In this document: positions 1-8,609 of the stretch, in pieces
Layout of the letters: each line of letters opens with the position of its first letter
Position numbering within the stretch: position 1 is the stretch's first letter
Source: Nitrospirota bacterium
GTDB taxonomy: Bacteria > Nitrospirota > UBA9217
DNA: 64,000 nt
Assembly: GCA_020052615.1 (NCBI GenBank)
Contig: JAGVOT010000031.1
Span: 25,708 to 89,707, forward strand
Reading direction: 5' to 3'
The notes under the pieces: model-generated
What the model was told of the DNA's origin: nothing
What the model saw: only the letters and a program-made list of their open reading frames with translations
Databases searched by the model: none
Program-made: the position numbers and the translations under genes

Positions 1-469
1 CCACCATCTTTTTGCCTTCGACCCGCTCGATCTTCCTTATATATGCCACGAAGGGGATGCCGAGCATGTCGGCCGTCTCGGGGCCCACCTGGGCCGTGTC
101 TCCGTCGATGGCCTGTTTGCCCGCGATGACGAGATCGAAATCGCCGATCTTCCTGATCCCCTGTGACAACGCGTAGGAGGTCGCCCAGGTATCAGCTCCG
201 GCAAAAGCGCGGTCAGACAGAAGGACTACGTCATCGGCGCCGAGAGAGACGGCTTCTTTCAGGGCTTCGGCTGCCTGGGGAGGCCCCATGGTGACAGCGG
301 TCACTTTTCCGCCGTGCTTCTCGCGGAGTCTGAGGGCCTCCTCGATGGCATACCGGTCATAGGGATTGATGATGCTGGGCACGCCGTCCCGGATGAGGGT
401 GTTCGTCTCCCGGTTGATCTTGACCTCAGAGGTGTCCGGTACCTGTTTAACCAGTACAATGATATGCAT
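1..469 (-). CDS. etfB: Electron transfer flavoprotein beta subunit, C-terminus beyond window
   Basis: Reading leftward from the ATG at 469 gives MHIIVLVKQVPDTSEVKI, the usual EtfB N-terminus, and the frame stays open to base 2. About 156 codons are present, so the last 90-100 residues lie outside. EtfB forms the FAD/AMP-binding cytoplasmic heterodimer with EtfA and takes electrons from acyl-CoA dehydrogenases. An EtfB-type nucleotide-site stretch (VIAGKQAIDGDTAQVGPE) is visible. GGAG lies 8 bases upstream of the start. It sits downstream of an acyl-CoA dehydrogenase on the same strand, which fits a dehydrogenase-etf operon with etfA expected just outside the window. Identification is from sequence pattern and is firm; only the 3' end is unknown. 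Confidence 0.93.
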   Translation of the reverse strand, partial: MHIIVLVKQVPDTSEVKINRETNTLIRDGVPSIINPYDRYAIEEALRLREKHGGKVTAVTMGPPQAAEALKEAVSLGADDVVLLSDRAFAGADTWATSYALSQGIRKIGDFDLVIAGKQAIDGDTAQVGPETADMLGIPFVAYIRKIERVEGKKMV

Positions 470-483
470 GTAACGATCTCCAA

Positions 484-619
484 AAAAAGTCGAGATGCAG
501 TCGAAATGCAGTCATGATGCAGTCGAGAGGCAGTCATGAAAAATCACTGCCGTTTATCCGCGACTGTCGTGTGACTGTTGTTATGATTGCCTCATGACTG
601 CTGTACGACTGCCCTTCGA
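484..619. repeat. Short repeat cluster built on GCAGTC/GACTGC
   Basis: The spacer between etfB and the acyl-CoA dehydrogenase holds about five close copies of a GCAGTC-based unit, usually followed by GA or AT, and then several GACTG units in inverted orientation. Spacing is irregular (about 11-16 bases), so this is not a CRISPR array. It may fold into alternative hairpins in the dehydrogenase-etfB transcript. No function is assigned. Confidence 0.6.
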
Positions 620-1777
620 CTACTTTGCTCTCGTCGCTTCCCGGATCATGTCCAGGGCGATGACGTTCCGCTGGATCTGGTTTGCGCCCTCGAAGATCTG
701 GAGGATCTTGGCGTCGCGCATCATCTTCTCGACGGGATATTCCTTCATATAACCCGAGCCGCCCATGATCTGGACCGCATCGGTCGTCACCTTCATGGAA
801 ACATCGGTGCCGAAGAGCTTTGCCATGGCCGAGGCGCGGGAGAAATCCTTGGCGCCGCTGTCGATGTATCGGGCGACGGAATAGACCAGGGAGCGCGCCG
901 CCTCGGTCTGGGTCTGCATGTCAGCGAACATGTGCTGGATGGCCTGGAATGAGGTGATGGGCTGCCCGAACTGAACGCGGTTCTTGGCGAACGATATCGC
1001 CTCGTCGATGGCGCCCTGTGCCACGCCCACGCCCATGGCCCCCACACCCGTGCGGGAACTGTCGAGGGTCTTCATGGCGATGATGAAGCCCATCCCCTGC
1101 TTGGAGATGAGGTTCTCCTTGGGGATCCGGCAGTCGTTGAAGATGAGCTCCGTGGTGGATGAGGCCCGGATGCCCATCTTGTTCTCCTTCTTGCCGAAGG
1201 TGAACCCGGGGGTGCCTTTCTCCACGATGAAGGCCGAGGCCCCGCGGGGGCCCTTTGACTTGTCGGTGATGGCGATGATCGTGTAGAGTTCCGCCTCGCC
1301 GCCGTTGGTGATCCACTGCTTCGTGCCGTTGAGCACATACTCATTGCCCTCGAGCTTCGCCGTGGTCTGGATGCCGCTGGCATCACTGCCCGCATTGGCC
1401 TCGGTGAGTCCGAACGCCACGAGGCTCTTGCCGGTGGCCACATCGGGGAGGAACTTCTTTTTCTGCTCCTCGGACCCGTAGAGCAGAATGGGATAGGTCC
1501 CGAGGGCGCTCGAGGCGTAGGTCGTTGCGACGCCCACGCAGGCCTTGGAAAGTTCCTCGACGGTGATGCAGAGTTCGAGGCTTTTCTTCCCGAGGCCGCC
1601 GTACTCTTCGGGGATGAACAGGGCGTAGAGATCGGCCTGTGCAATGGCCTTCATGATGTCCCGGGGGAACTTGTTCTGTTCATCCAGTTCTGCGCGGACG
1701 GGCACGATCTTTTCCACCGCGATCTGACGCGCCAGGTCGCGGATCATTATCTGTTCTTCTGTCAGCAGGTAATCCAT
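620..1777 (-). CDS. Acyl-CoA dehydrogenase (short-chain/butyryl-CoA type)
   Basis: A 385-residue flavoprotein of the usual length for the family. The N-terminal helical domain starts MDYLLTEEQIMIRDLAR. The middle FAD-binding beta domain carries FGLTEANAGSDASG and WITNGG. The C-terminal helical domain ends with QIFEGANQIQR, in which Glu363 is at the position of the catalytic base of short-chain and butyryl-CoA dehydrogenases. It oxidises an acyl-CoA to the 2-enoyl-CoA and passes electrons to Etf, encoded directly downstream. CTGGAGG precedes the ATG. Chain-length preference cannot be read safely from sequence alone. The adjoining fatty-acid synthesis genes upstream run in the same direction, but a 146-bp repeat-bearing gap separates them. 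Confidence 0.95.
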   Translation of the reverse strand: MDYLLTEEQIMIRDLARQIAVEKIVPVRAELDEQNKFPRDIMKAIAQADLYALFIPEEYGGLGKKSLELCITVEELSKACVGVATTYASSALGTYPILLYGSEEQKKKFLPDVATGKSLVAFGLTEANAGSDASGIQTTAKLEGNEYVLNGTKQWITNGGEAELYTIIAITDKSKGPRGASAFIVEKGTPGFTFGKKENKMGIRASSTTELIFNDCRIPKENLISKQGMGFIIAMKTLDSSRTGVGAMGVGVAQGAIDEAISFAKNRVQFGQPITSFQAIQHMFADMQTQTEAARSLVYSVARYIDSGAKDFSRASAMAKLFGTDVSMKVTTDAVQIMGGSGYMKEYPVEKMMRDAKILQIFEGANQIQRNVIALDMIREATRAK

Positions 1778-1792
1778 GGATCCTCCAGAAAA

Positions 1793-1853
1793 ATCAAAAT
1801 ATCAAATTTCAATCTTCAAATAACAAATAAATCTTATACTCTCAATTTCAAAT
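1793..1853. repeat. AT-rich repeat-like spacer
   Basis: A low-complexity A/T-rich stretch made of variants of ATCAAATTTCAA and AAATAACAAATAAAT lies between fabH and the acyl-CoA dehydrogenase. It contrasts sharply with the GC-rich genes on either side. It resembles a short intergenic repeat type seen in many bacterial genomes, but only this copy is visible here. Confidence 0.35.
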
Positions 1854-1923
1854 AGTGACGTCTGGAATTTTGTGACGTGGAATTTATTTTTGCTTTGGTG
1901 CTTGTTTCTTGGTGCTTGTCAGT

Positions 1924-2904
1924 CTACCATCGTATCAGCGCCGAGGCCCAGGTGAGGCCGCCGCCGAAGGCCTCGAGCAGGATGAGCTTGTTCTCTTTCA
2001 CCCGCCCGTCCCGCACCGCCTCGTCGAGCGCCGTGGGGATCGTTGCCGCGGAGGTGTTCCCATACTTGTGAATGGTCAGGACGACCTTCTCCATCGGCAT
2101 GTTCAGCCGCTTGGCCATGGCCTGGATGATGCGGAGGTTCGCCTGGTGCGGCACGAGAAGATCGATCTCCTCGGCCTTCACCTTGTTGTGGTCAAGGGCT
2201 TCCTGCACCACGTCCTCGAGGGCGCGTACGGCCACTTTGAAGGTCTCGTTCCCCTTCATCTTGATGTAGTGCATCCGCCTGGCCACGGTATCGTGCGTGG
2301 CCGGGTGCGCTGCCCCTCCCCCGGGGATATGCAGGAGATCGCCCAGGGAACCGTCGGAGTGGAGGTGGGTGGAGAGGATTCCGCGCTTGCCGGCGTGCCG
2401 CTGGACGACCGCGGCGCCGGCGCCGTCGCCCCAGAGCACGCAGGTCGTGCGGTCCTCCCAGTCCGTGTAGCGGGACAGCGCTTCGGCACCAACCACGAGG
2501 ATGGTCTCGTGCATTCCGCTCCGGATGAACCCGTCGGCGATGGAAAGCCCGTAGAGGAAGCCGGAACAGGCAGCATAGATGTCGAAGGCCGCGGCCTTTT
2601 TGGCGTGGAGTTTCGCCTGCAGCACGCATCCGAGGCTCGGCATGGCAGAGTCCGGTGTGAGCGTTCCGACGATGATAAGGTCGAGGTCCTGGGCGGACAT
2701 GCCGGCCGCTTTCAGCGCCCGAATGCTCGCCTCATAGGCGAGGTCGGACGTCGTTTGGCCCTTTTCGCAGATCCGGCGCTCCCGGATGCCGGTGCGCTCG
2801 AAGATCCACTCGTCGCTGGTATCTACCATTTTCTCCAGGTCGTGGTTGGTCAGCACCTTCTTGGGCGCGTAGGACCCGGTCCCGATGATGCGTGCGTGGA
2901 TCAT
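1924..2904 (-). CDS. fabH: 3-oxoacyl-[acyl-carrier-protein] synthase III
   Basis: A 326-residue KAS III. The catalytic triad is visible as Cys113 (YAACSGF), His253 (VPHQANLR) and Asn283 (YGNTSAA), and the glycine-rich C-terminal stretch (EAFGGGLTWAS) is intact. It condenses acetyl-CoA (or another primer) with malonyl-ACP to start fatty acid synthesis in the cytoplasm. Its ATG overlaps the plsX stop codon (ATGA), implying translational coupling. The order yceD-rpmF-plsX-fabH is a classic fatty acid/phospholipid cluster. Primer specificity is not decidable from sequence. Confidence 0.97.
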   Translation of the reverse strand: MIHARIIGTGSYAPKKVLTNHDLEKMVDTSDEWIFERTGIRERRICEKGQTTSDLAYEASIRALKAAGMSAQDLDLIIVGTLTPDSAMPSLGCVLQAKLHAKKAAAFDIYAACSGFLYGLSIADGFIRSGMHETILVVGAEALSRYTDWEDRTTCVLWGDGAGAAVVQRHAGKRGILSTHLHSDGSLGDLLHIPGGGAAHPATHDTVARRMHYIKMKGNETFKVAVRALEDVVQEALDHNKVKAEEIDLLVPHQANLRIIQAMAKRLNMPMEKVVLTIHKYGNTSAATIPTALDEAVRDGRVKENKLILLEAFGGGLTWASALIRW

Positions 2905-3914
2905 TTTGTTTTCGTGATCTCCATGTTCTTTACGATGTCTTCGTGGAGGTGCTTGTTGACCTCGCTTTTGGCGAGCTCCGCCGCGACGCGGATGGCGTTC
3001 TTGATGGCCCGGTCCGACGAACGGCCATGGCTGATGATGCTGATGCCGTTGATGCCGATCAGGGGCGCGCCTCCGTATTCCGCGTAATCAATGCGCCGCT
3101 TGAGCGCCCGGAAGGCCGGCCGCATCATGAAATAGCCGAGCTTGCGGATCAGGTTGTCGCCGATATTCTCCCGTATCATGAAGGCGATGGTGTCGGCGAC
3201 CGCCTCGGACAGTTTGAGCACGACGTTCCCGATGAAACCATCGCAGACGACGACGTCGGCCCTGCCGCTCATCACGTCGCGGCCCTCGACGTTCCCGATG
3301 AAGTTAAGCGAGGTTTCGGTCAGGAGCTTGAACGCTTCCTTTGTAAGTTCGTTGCCCTTGGTTTCCTCCTCGCCGATGGACAGGAGGCCCACCTGGGGGT
3401 TCGGATTCTTCAGGAGGTATTTCGCGTACACCTCGCCCATGATGGCGAATTGGAGGAGGTGGTTCGGCTTGCAGTCGACGTTGGCGCCCACATCGAGCAC
3501 GATGCAGGTCCCCTTGACGGTCGGCATGAACGTCGCGATGGCCGGCCGCTCCACGCCTTCCAGTTTGCCCAGAACGAAGAGGGACGTGGCCATGGCCGCG
3601 CCGGTGTGGCCGGCGCTGATAACGGCGACGGCCTCGCCGCTTTTCACCAGTTCATTGGCGACGCGGATGGAGGAGTCCTTCTTCCGCCTGAAGACCGTGG
3701 AGGGAGAGTCGAGCATGTCGACGACCTCGGTGGCGTTCCGGACCTCGATAGGCAGGGACCTGGCGGCGGGGTGCTTCTTGAGTTCGGTCTGGATCGATTG
3801 TTCGATCCCGACGAGGATGATGCCGACGCCGTATTCCTTTGCGGCATGCACTGCCCCGGCCACAACTGCCTGAGGCGCATAATCCCCACCCATGGCATCA
3901 ACGGCGATCTTCAT
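2901..3914 (-). CDS. plsX: Phosphate acyltransferase PlsX
   Basis: PlsX converts acyl-ACP to acyl-phosphate for phospholipid synthesis and is a peripheral membrane enzyme. The protein of 337 residues begins MKIAVDAMGGDYAP, the signature N-terminus. I chose this ATG (3914) over an ATG 33 bases further out because homologues start here. Family stretches such as ISAGHTGAAMA and VCDGFIGNVVLK are present. It is followed with a 4-base overlap by fabH and preceded by rpmF. The 85-bp gap to rpmF contains a nested inverted repeat (AAGGCAAAG/CTTTGCCTT around CCCGC/GCGGG) that could attenuate transcription between ribosomal-protein and lipid genes. Confidence 0.96.
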   Translation of the reverse strand: MKIAVDAMGGDYAPQAVVAGAVHAAKEYGVGIILVGIEQSIQTELKKHPAARSLPIEVRNATEVVDMLDSPSTVFRRKKDSSIRVANELVKSGEAVAVISAGHTGAAMATSLFVLGKLEGVERPAIATFMPTVKGTCIVLDVGANVDCKPNHLLQFAIMGEVYAKYLLKNPNPQVGLLSIGEEETKGNELTKEAFKLLTETSLNFIGNVEGRDVMSGRADVVVCDGFIGNVVLKLSEAVADTIAFMIRENIGDNLIRKLGYFMMRPAFRALKRRIDYAEYGGAPLIGINGISIISHGRSSDRAIKNAIRVAAELAKSEVNKHLHEDIVKNMEITKTK

Positions 3915-3999
3915 CAACGCGATTGCTCCCGGCAAGACAAAAGGCAAAGGGGAAACCCGCAGAGCGGGGTCCGTCTTTGCCTTCCATGAATGTGCGTCG

Positions 4000-4182
4000 T
4001 TAGATCTGCTGGACGGTCACGACTTCCCGGCTATTGTAGGTGCCGCAGGACATGCAGGCATGGTGCGGCTTCTTGACCTCCTGGCACTGCGGGCAGAGCG
4101 TGAGGCTTGGTGCCTGGAGGTGCTTGTGGGTACGCCGCTTGTCCCGGCGGGACTTTGAATGTCTGTGTTTGGGATTTGCCAT
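4000..4182 (-). CDS. rpmF: 50S ribosomal protein L32
   Basis: A 60-residue basic protein starting MANPKHRHSKSRRDKRR, the L32 N-terminus, with a zinc-ribbon pattern CPQC and CMSC. This is therefore the zinc-binding (C+) form rather than the zinc-free paralogue. It lies 7 bases downstream of yceD and shares its promoter, as is common in bacteria. It is a structural protein of the large ribosomal subunit. Confidence 0.97.
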   Translation of the reverse strand: MANPKHRHSKSRRDKRRTHKHLQAPSLTLCPQCQEVKKPHHACMSCGTYNSREVVTVQQI

Positions 4183-4189
4183 TGTGGTA

Positions 4190-4720
4190 CTACTCCTTTT
4201 CCGGTTTAATGATCTTTTTGAGAACGGCGAAAGGGCTTGTTTCTCCCTGTATTACTTCGATCCGGCAGCTGCAGCTCGTTTCGTTCCGGTCAGCGCCGCA
4301 TACCGGGCAGAGCCCCTTGCAAACCGGGCTGTGGACCGGGACCATGGGGATGCCGAGAAGCAGCTGCTCCCGGATGAACTCCTTGGGCTCGATCTCATCG
4401 CCGCGGTAGAACTCGGTATCCAGTTCGCCCTTTCCCAATTCGTGCTCGGCCGCTTGTCCCAGGGATCCCTCGGGGATAAGCTCGAAGTCCATGGCTGCTT
4501 CTTTGATGGGAAAGGAGAACCGTTTCAGGCACCGGCTGCATTCCAGTTCGGTCGTCGCTTCGACGGTTCCGTGAACATGGAATATCCCTGCGCCTTCTGC
4601 CTTGAACGTCACTGTTGCCGTGAACGGTGTGGTGGCGGTCCCTTCTTCGAACAGGTCGAGCTTGTCCGCCAGCTTGACCGTCAAACCTTCTGGAGGTATA
4701 TCGTTGATCTTAAAGGCCAT
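4190..4720 (-). CDS. YceD/DUF177 family protein
   Basis: A 176-residue protein with the DUF177 pattern: a conserved ELECSRCLKRF cysteine pair in the middle and a C-terminal CKGLCPVCGADRN segment, giving probable zinc binding. Family members are encoded next to rpmF and have been linked to 23S rRNA accumulation in plants and bacteria. First gene of the yceD-rpmF-plsX-fabH operon. GGAGGT lies six bases before the ATG and a full-consensus promoter sits just upstream. Confidence 0.92.
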   Translation of the reverse strand: MAFKINDIPPEGLTVKLADKLDLFEEGTATTPFTATVTFKAEGAGIFHVHGTVEATTELECSRCLKRFSFPIKEAAMDFELIPEGSLGQAAEHELGKGELDTEFYRGDEIEPKEFIREQLLLGIPMVPVHSPVCKGLCPVCGADRNETSCSCRIEVIQGETSPFAVLKKIIKPEKE

Positions 4721-4749
4721 TTAAATACCTCCGAGGCCAAGAGTCACGA

Positions 4750-4778
4750 ATTATATAAGGAAGCCCTCGTTTTGTCAA
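4750..4778 (-). promoter_or_regulatory. Consensus sigma-70 promoter of yceD-rpmF-plsX-fabH
   Basis: On the minus strand TTGACA (4778-4773), a 17-base spacer and TATAAT (4755-4750) match the consensus at all twelve positions. A start near 4743 would leave a leader of about 23 bases that holds the GGAGGT of yceD. This predicts strong constitutive transcription, as suits a ribosomal-protein operon. Confidence 0.85.
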
Positions 4779-4879
4779 GGGAAAAGACCTGTTGTTCATA
4801 GGGCGTGAGACGGGAGGCGAAAAGGGGGATTCCCCATGCGCCGTGACAATTTCCTGTTTCCTGTCTTCCGTCTTGCGTT

Positions 4880-6106
4880 TTACGTATCACGTCCGACATT
4901 CGGTCCCCCGCCGTTCACGCGCCTGAGCAGGATGAGCCCTATAATAAAGAAGGCGGCGATGGAGAGGATGGCAGGCCGCTGGCTCCCGTAGGCCGCGGAC
5001 ACCTGGCCGAAGACAAGGGGGCCGATGACCGCCGATGATTTGCCGACGAGGGAATAGACCCCGAAATACTCGGCCTCCTTGCCCTCGGGGATGAACTGGG
5101 TGAAGAAAGCGCGCGTACCGGCCTGTACCGAACCGAGCCCGAGGCCGGCGGTGCAGGCGACCGCCCAGAACTGGGTCTTGCTCTGGACGAAGAACGCCGA
5201 CACGGCAACGAGCGACCAGAGCAGCAGCGAGATGGTCACGATCCTCTTGGGGCCCCACAGGTCCGTCGGTTTGGAGAGAAGAAAGGCGCCGGTGAGCGCA
5301 GTGATCTGCACCACGAGGTACAGCCCGATGAGCTCGCTCTGGCCGAAGGCGAAGGTCGTCGCGGCCAGGCTGCTCGAGAACACGATCACCGTATTCACGC
5401 CGTCTTCATATATAAGGTAGGAGAGGAGAAATTTCCGGGGCTCCTTGCGGGACCATATTTCCCGCAGGGTCGTCACGGCGTTCCTGAAGCCCATGATCCC
5501 CGCCTGCGAAGACGTCACCCCCGTCCGCGTGTCCCGCGGAAGGACCAGGAAGGCGGGGAGGGAGAAGAGGGCGAAGAATCCCGCGACCATGAACCAGATG
5601 CCTTCGAACCGGCCGGCGTTTGCCAGCGGGAGCGCGATCAGGAGCGACAGGATGGATCCCGCGTATCCCACGCCGAATCCCCAGCCCGAGACACGGCCCT
5701 GGTACTCTGCGGGGGCGATCCGGGGGAGAAAGGAATTGTAAAACACCAGCCCGCCCTCCATGCCGATGTTCGCGATGACGATGAGAATGAAACCGAAGAG
5801 GGCCTCGCCCGGCGTGAGGAGGGAGAACCCGGCGACCGCCAGGACGCAGACATATGTATAGAAGGCAAGGAGACGCTTCCGGAGCCCGGCGTAGTCGGCG
5901 ATGCCGCCGAGGAAGGGGGACGACAGGGAGACAAAGAGCATGCTGGCCGAGATAGCAGCACCCCACCAGAGATCGCCTTTGCTCCCGCCGTTGCCAACGA
6001 TGCGGTTGATATAATACACCTGGAAGACCACGGCCGCGATGACCGCGGAGTAGCTGGAGTTCGCGAAGTCGAAAAGGCACCAGGACAGGACCTGCTTCTT
6101 GTTCAT
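4880..6106 (-). CDS. MFS transporter, UMF1 (Atg22-like) family
   Basis: A 408-residue polytopic inner-membrane protein with about twelve hydrophobic segments. The start at 6106 gives MNKKQVLSWCLFDFANSSYS; the W-x-L-F-D-F-A-N-S motif is the hallmark of the UMF1 subfamily of the major facilitator superfamily. An in-frame ATG 75 bases upstream would add an implausible tail. Substrate is unknown; fungal relatives are vacuolar amino-acid effluxers. Separated from yceD by 159 bp with its own promoter, so it is not part of that operon. Confidence 0.88.
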   Translation of the reverse strand: MNKKQVLSWCLFDFANSSYSAVIAAVVFQVYYINRIVGNGGSKGDLWWGAAISASMLFVSLSSPFLGGIADYAGLRKRLLAFYTYVCVLAVAGFSLLTPGEALFGFILIVIANIGMEGGLVFYNSFLPRIAPAEYQGRVSGWGFGVGYAGSILSLLIALPLANAGRFEGIWFMVAGFFALFSLPAFLVLPRDTRTGVTSSQAGIMGFRNAVTTLREIWSRKEPRKFLLSYLIYEDGVNTVIVFSSSLAATTFAFGQSELIGLYLVVQITALTGAFLLSKPTDLWGPKRIVTISLLLWSLVAVSAFFVQSKTQFWAVACTAGLGLGSVQAGTRAFFTQFIPEGKEAEYFGVYSLVGKSSAVIGPLVFGQVSAAYGSQRPAILSIAAFFIIGLILLRRVNGGGPNVGRDT

Positions 6107-6280
6107 GGCGGCATTATGGGATAAACGGAGAGGGATTGCAAGGGGTACGTGGAAGGCGCACGCTGTTTCGAAAAATGGCAACGGCCGGCAGTGAAATGGG
6201 CATGAATCATGGCGCCGAAGCCGTCTTAAATACGCTGATCCATCTTTTTACTTGTCCGACATTCACCTGGTCAGAGAGCT

Positions 6281-7318
6281 TCATTTCCGAGAAAGGGCTG
6301 GAGCATAATATTTGTCAAAAAGACGGAGAATGAGGATGAGCTGCGCAATGGTTATCCCCGATATGATCACGGCCCACATATTCCCGTTCAAAATATAATT
6401 AACCGGGATATCTGTATACCATAAAAACAGACCGTCAAAGCATGCTACTGACAGTTGGCTTAACGGTAAATGCAGGACCAGGATAGTAATGGAGTGCATT
6501 CCCACGTAGGAAATGATAGGGATTGGCGGCATGACCCTTGCCAACAGGGCGCACGAAAGGATCCCGGAAATGGCAGCGCCGTAAAACAGGAAATAATTGC
6601 CATAGTGCCTCGTATTCATGTCGACCCTTCCATTCGCAAAGCTGCAATAAATAGTCACTCCCAAAAAAGCAAGAAAAAGGGCAACGGCAGAGGCTCTCGA
6701 GTGCGGCACAATCTTGAGGCCGGCGTGCTGAATCGTCTTTGCGATGAGGCCGCACCCGCTGAATACGACCGCTGTAAGGGCCGTATCCAGCATCCAGGGA
6801 AGGCTTGCTGTCATATACTTGCTTTCCAGGAAAGCAAGTATAGAGATGATCAGCAGGGACACTGCCAGTTTTGTCATGCTGAATTGGAAAGAGACACGTA
6901 ATAAATGCAATATATTCACCGTTATGAACAGGCATGGTAGAAACCACAAAGGCACATTATTGACAACTTGCGTCCATTCGCTGTTTGCGATAAGCAAACC
7001 CAATAGTGGCCGGTAATAATTTGCAGCGGCCAACGGTTGAGAACCGAGCACTGATGATATAATCAGACTGGCAATATGTGAAAGTAAATAGAACAGAACA
7101 AAGGGCAGGATAATCGATTTAAAGCGTTTTTTAAAAAAGTCGCGGTACTGAGGATGGCGATAGGGATCGAATACATATCCCGAGACAAAAAAGAAGAGCG
7201 GCATATGGAAAGAGTAGATAAACGTCTTGACCGTGCCATCGGGAGTTATATGCCCGAACACCACCAAGAGGATACCGATCCCCTTAAGAATATCTATCCA
7301 CGCTATTCTCTGTTGCAT
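6281..7318 (-). CDS. Acyltransferase 3 family membrane protein
   Basis: A 345-residue integral membrane protein with about ten hydrophobic helices. The N-terminus RIAWIDILKGIGILLVVFGH carries the conserved R/D/H pattern of the OafA/NodX acyltransferase-3 family, and FSFHMPLFFFVSGY-like residues follow. Members O-acylate sugars or other cell-surface groups across the inner membrane. The gene is clearly richer in A+T than its neighbours and has no Shine-Dalgarno sequence, which suggests recent transfer. The surrounding genes give no hint of the substrate. Confidence 0.85.
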   Translation of the reverse strand: MQQRIAWIDILKGIGILLVVFGHITPDGTVKTFIYSFHMPLFFFVSGYVFDPYRHPQYRDFFKKRFKSIILPFVLFYLLSHIASLIISSVLGSQPLAAANYYRPLLGLLIANSEWTQVVNNVPLWFLPCLFITVNILHLLRVSFQFSMTKLAVSLLIISILAFLESKYMTASLPWMLDTALTAVVFSGCGLIAKTIQHAGLKIVPHSRASAVALFLAFLGVTIYCSFANGRVDMNTRHYGNYFLFYGAAISGILSCALLARVMPPIPIISYVGMHSITILVLHLPLSQLSVACFDGLFLWYTDIPVNYILNGNMWAVIISGITIAQLILILRLFDKYYAPALSRK

Positions 7319-7333
7319 AGCCGTATAAATTTT

Positions 7334-7362
7334 ATCTTACGCATTCCCTATTTTACTGTCAA
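7334..7362 (-). promoter_or_regulatory. Putative promoter of the acyltransferase gene
   Basis: On the minus strand TTGACA (7362-7357), 17 bases, then TAAGAT (7339-7334, 4 of 6). A start near 7327 would leave a leader of only about 9 bases with no ribosome-binding site before the ATG at 7318. Confidence 0.6.
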
Positions 7363-7488
7363 GCGGAGTTTGAGCGGCATTGTATCGAGGACCCCGATAC
7401 ACGGATGACCGTTAGCATTCTTTAGTCTTGCCGGTTCAGTTTCTGCTGTTACGCTGGCATCATAGGGAGTGATCAACGGGAGGGAAAC

Positions 7489-8448
7489 ATGCAAACGAGA
7501 ATGCTCGGGAATTCCGATCTTGCCATCACCCGCCTGGGCTACGGGGCATGGGCCATCGGCGGCACGGGCTGGGAGTATGCCTGGGGACCGCAGAAGGACG
7601 ATGATTCCATCGCGGCAATTCACCGGTCCCTTGAACTGGGCGTCAACTGGATCGACACGGCCGCGGTCTACGGGCTCGGCCATTCCGAGGAGGTCGTATC
7701 CCGGGCCCTTGCGGACTGGACGGGATCGAGGCCGTATGTTTTCACCAAGTGCGGGCTGGTCTGGGACCGGCAGGGGCGGCTGTCCCGGAAACTGGCAGCC
7801 GCAACGATCCGGCAGGAATGCGAGGCCAGCCTGACCAGGCTTCGCGTCGAGACGATCGATCTCTACCAGGTCCACTGGCCGCCGGAGAACGACGCTGAAC
7901 TGGAGGAGGGATGGGCAGAGCTGGCGTTGCTCAAAGGCGAGGGGAAAGTGCGCTGGATCGGCGTTTCGAACTTCAACGTTGCACAGATGGTGCGGGCGCA
8001 GGCGATCGCTCCGGTCACATCGCTCCAGCCGCCTTTTTCGCTGGTGCGGCCCGGCGTCCGGGAAGAGATCCTGCCCTACTGCAAGCGGGAGGGGATCGGC
8101 GTCATCGTTTATGCACCCATGGCTTCCGGCCTCCTGTCCGGCGCAATGACGCGCGAACGGGCAGGATCGCTCCCTCCCGACGACTGGCGACGCCGCAGTC
8201 CGGAATTCAATGAGCCGAACCTTACGCGGAACCTCGCGCTGGTCGAGCGGCTCCGCAGCGTAGGCAAGCGCCTCGGCAGATCAGCAGGAGAGGTCGCGAT
8301 CGCGTGGACCCTCCGGAATCCCACCGTGACCGGCGCGATCGTCGGCGCGCGTACTGCGGCGCAGGCGGACGGTATCATGAAGGCGGCGGAACTACGCTTG
8401 ACCGAAGGAGATATCACGGAGATCGAATCGGGACCGGCAGGAACTTGA
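7489..8448 (+). CDS. Aldo/keto reductase
   Basis: A 319-residue cytoplasmic NAD(P)H-dependent oxidoreductase with the (beta/alpha)8 AKR fold. The catalytic tetrad can be placed at Asp56, Tyr61, Lys87 and His129 (in IDTAAVYGLGHSEE, FTKCGL and QVHW). The C-terminal cofactor region IVGARTAAQ is present. GGGAGGG lies just upstream of the ATG. It stands alone, divergent from the acyltransferase gene. The physiological substrate is unknown. Spacers on both sides (about 170 and 160 bp) show no other gene. Confidence 0.93.
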   Translation: MQTRMLGNSDLAITRLGYGAWAIGGTGWEYAWGPQKDDDSIAAIHRSLELGVNWIDTAAVYGLGHSEEVVSRALADWTGSRPYVFTKCGLVWDRQGRLSRKLAAATIRQECEASLTRLRVETIDLYQVHWPPENDAELEEGWAELALLKGEGKVRWIGVSNFNVAQMVRAQAIAPVTSLQPPFSLVRPGVREEILPYCKREGIGVIVYAPMASGLLSGAMTRERAGSLPPDDWRRRSPEFNEPNLTRNLALVERLRSVGKRLGRSAGEVAIAWTLRNPTVTGAIVGARTAAQADGIMKAAELRLTEGDITEIESGPAGT

Positions 8449-8538
8449 CCGACGGATTGACATCTGTCCATTCTGCTCGTTGGGACAGGCTATGTTACAC
8501 GAGCGAGGCCATCCCCGGAAAATACCCTTCCGAACAGG

Positions 8539-8566
8539 TTGACTTTTGCCTCCCTCCTGTGATATT
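8539..8566 (+). promoter_or_regulatory. Putative promoter of the DUF4124-like gene
   Basis: TTGACT (8539-8544), a 16-base spacer and GATATT (8561-8566) form a moderate sigma-70 match 43 bases upstream of the ATG at 8610. Confidence 0.45.
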
Positions 8567-8609
8567 TACTCATTCTGCAATACATGTCCGAATGTGTGGA
8601 GGATCTTCC

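Noticed and set aside
484..619. Possible CRISPR array
   Set aside because: Units are only 6-10 bases, spacing is irregular and both orientations occur; there are no cas genes.
1909..3989. Long plus-strand ORFs opposite fabH and plsX
   Set aside because: They are antisense to two unmistakable enzymes, have no ribosome-binding sites and translate to low-complexity Gly/Val/Asp/His-rich sequence typical of mirror frames in G+C-rich DNA.
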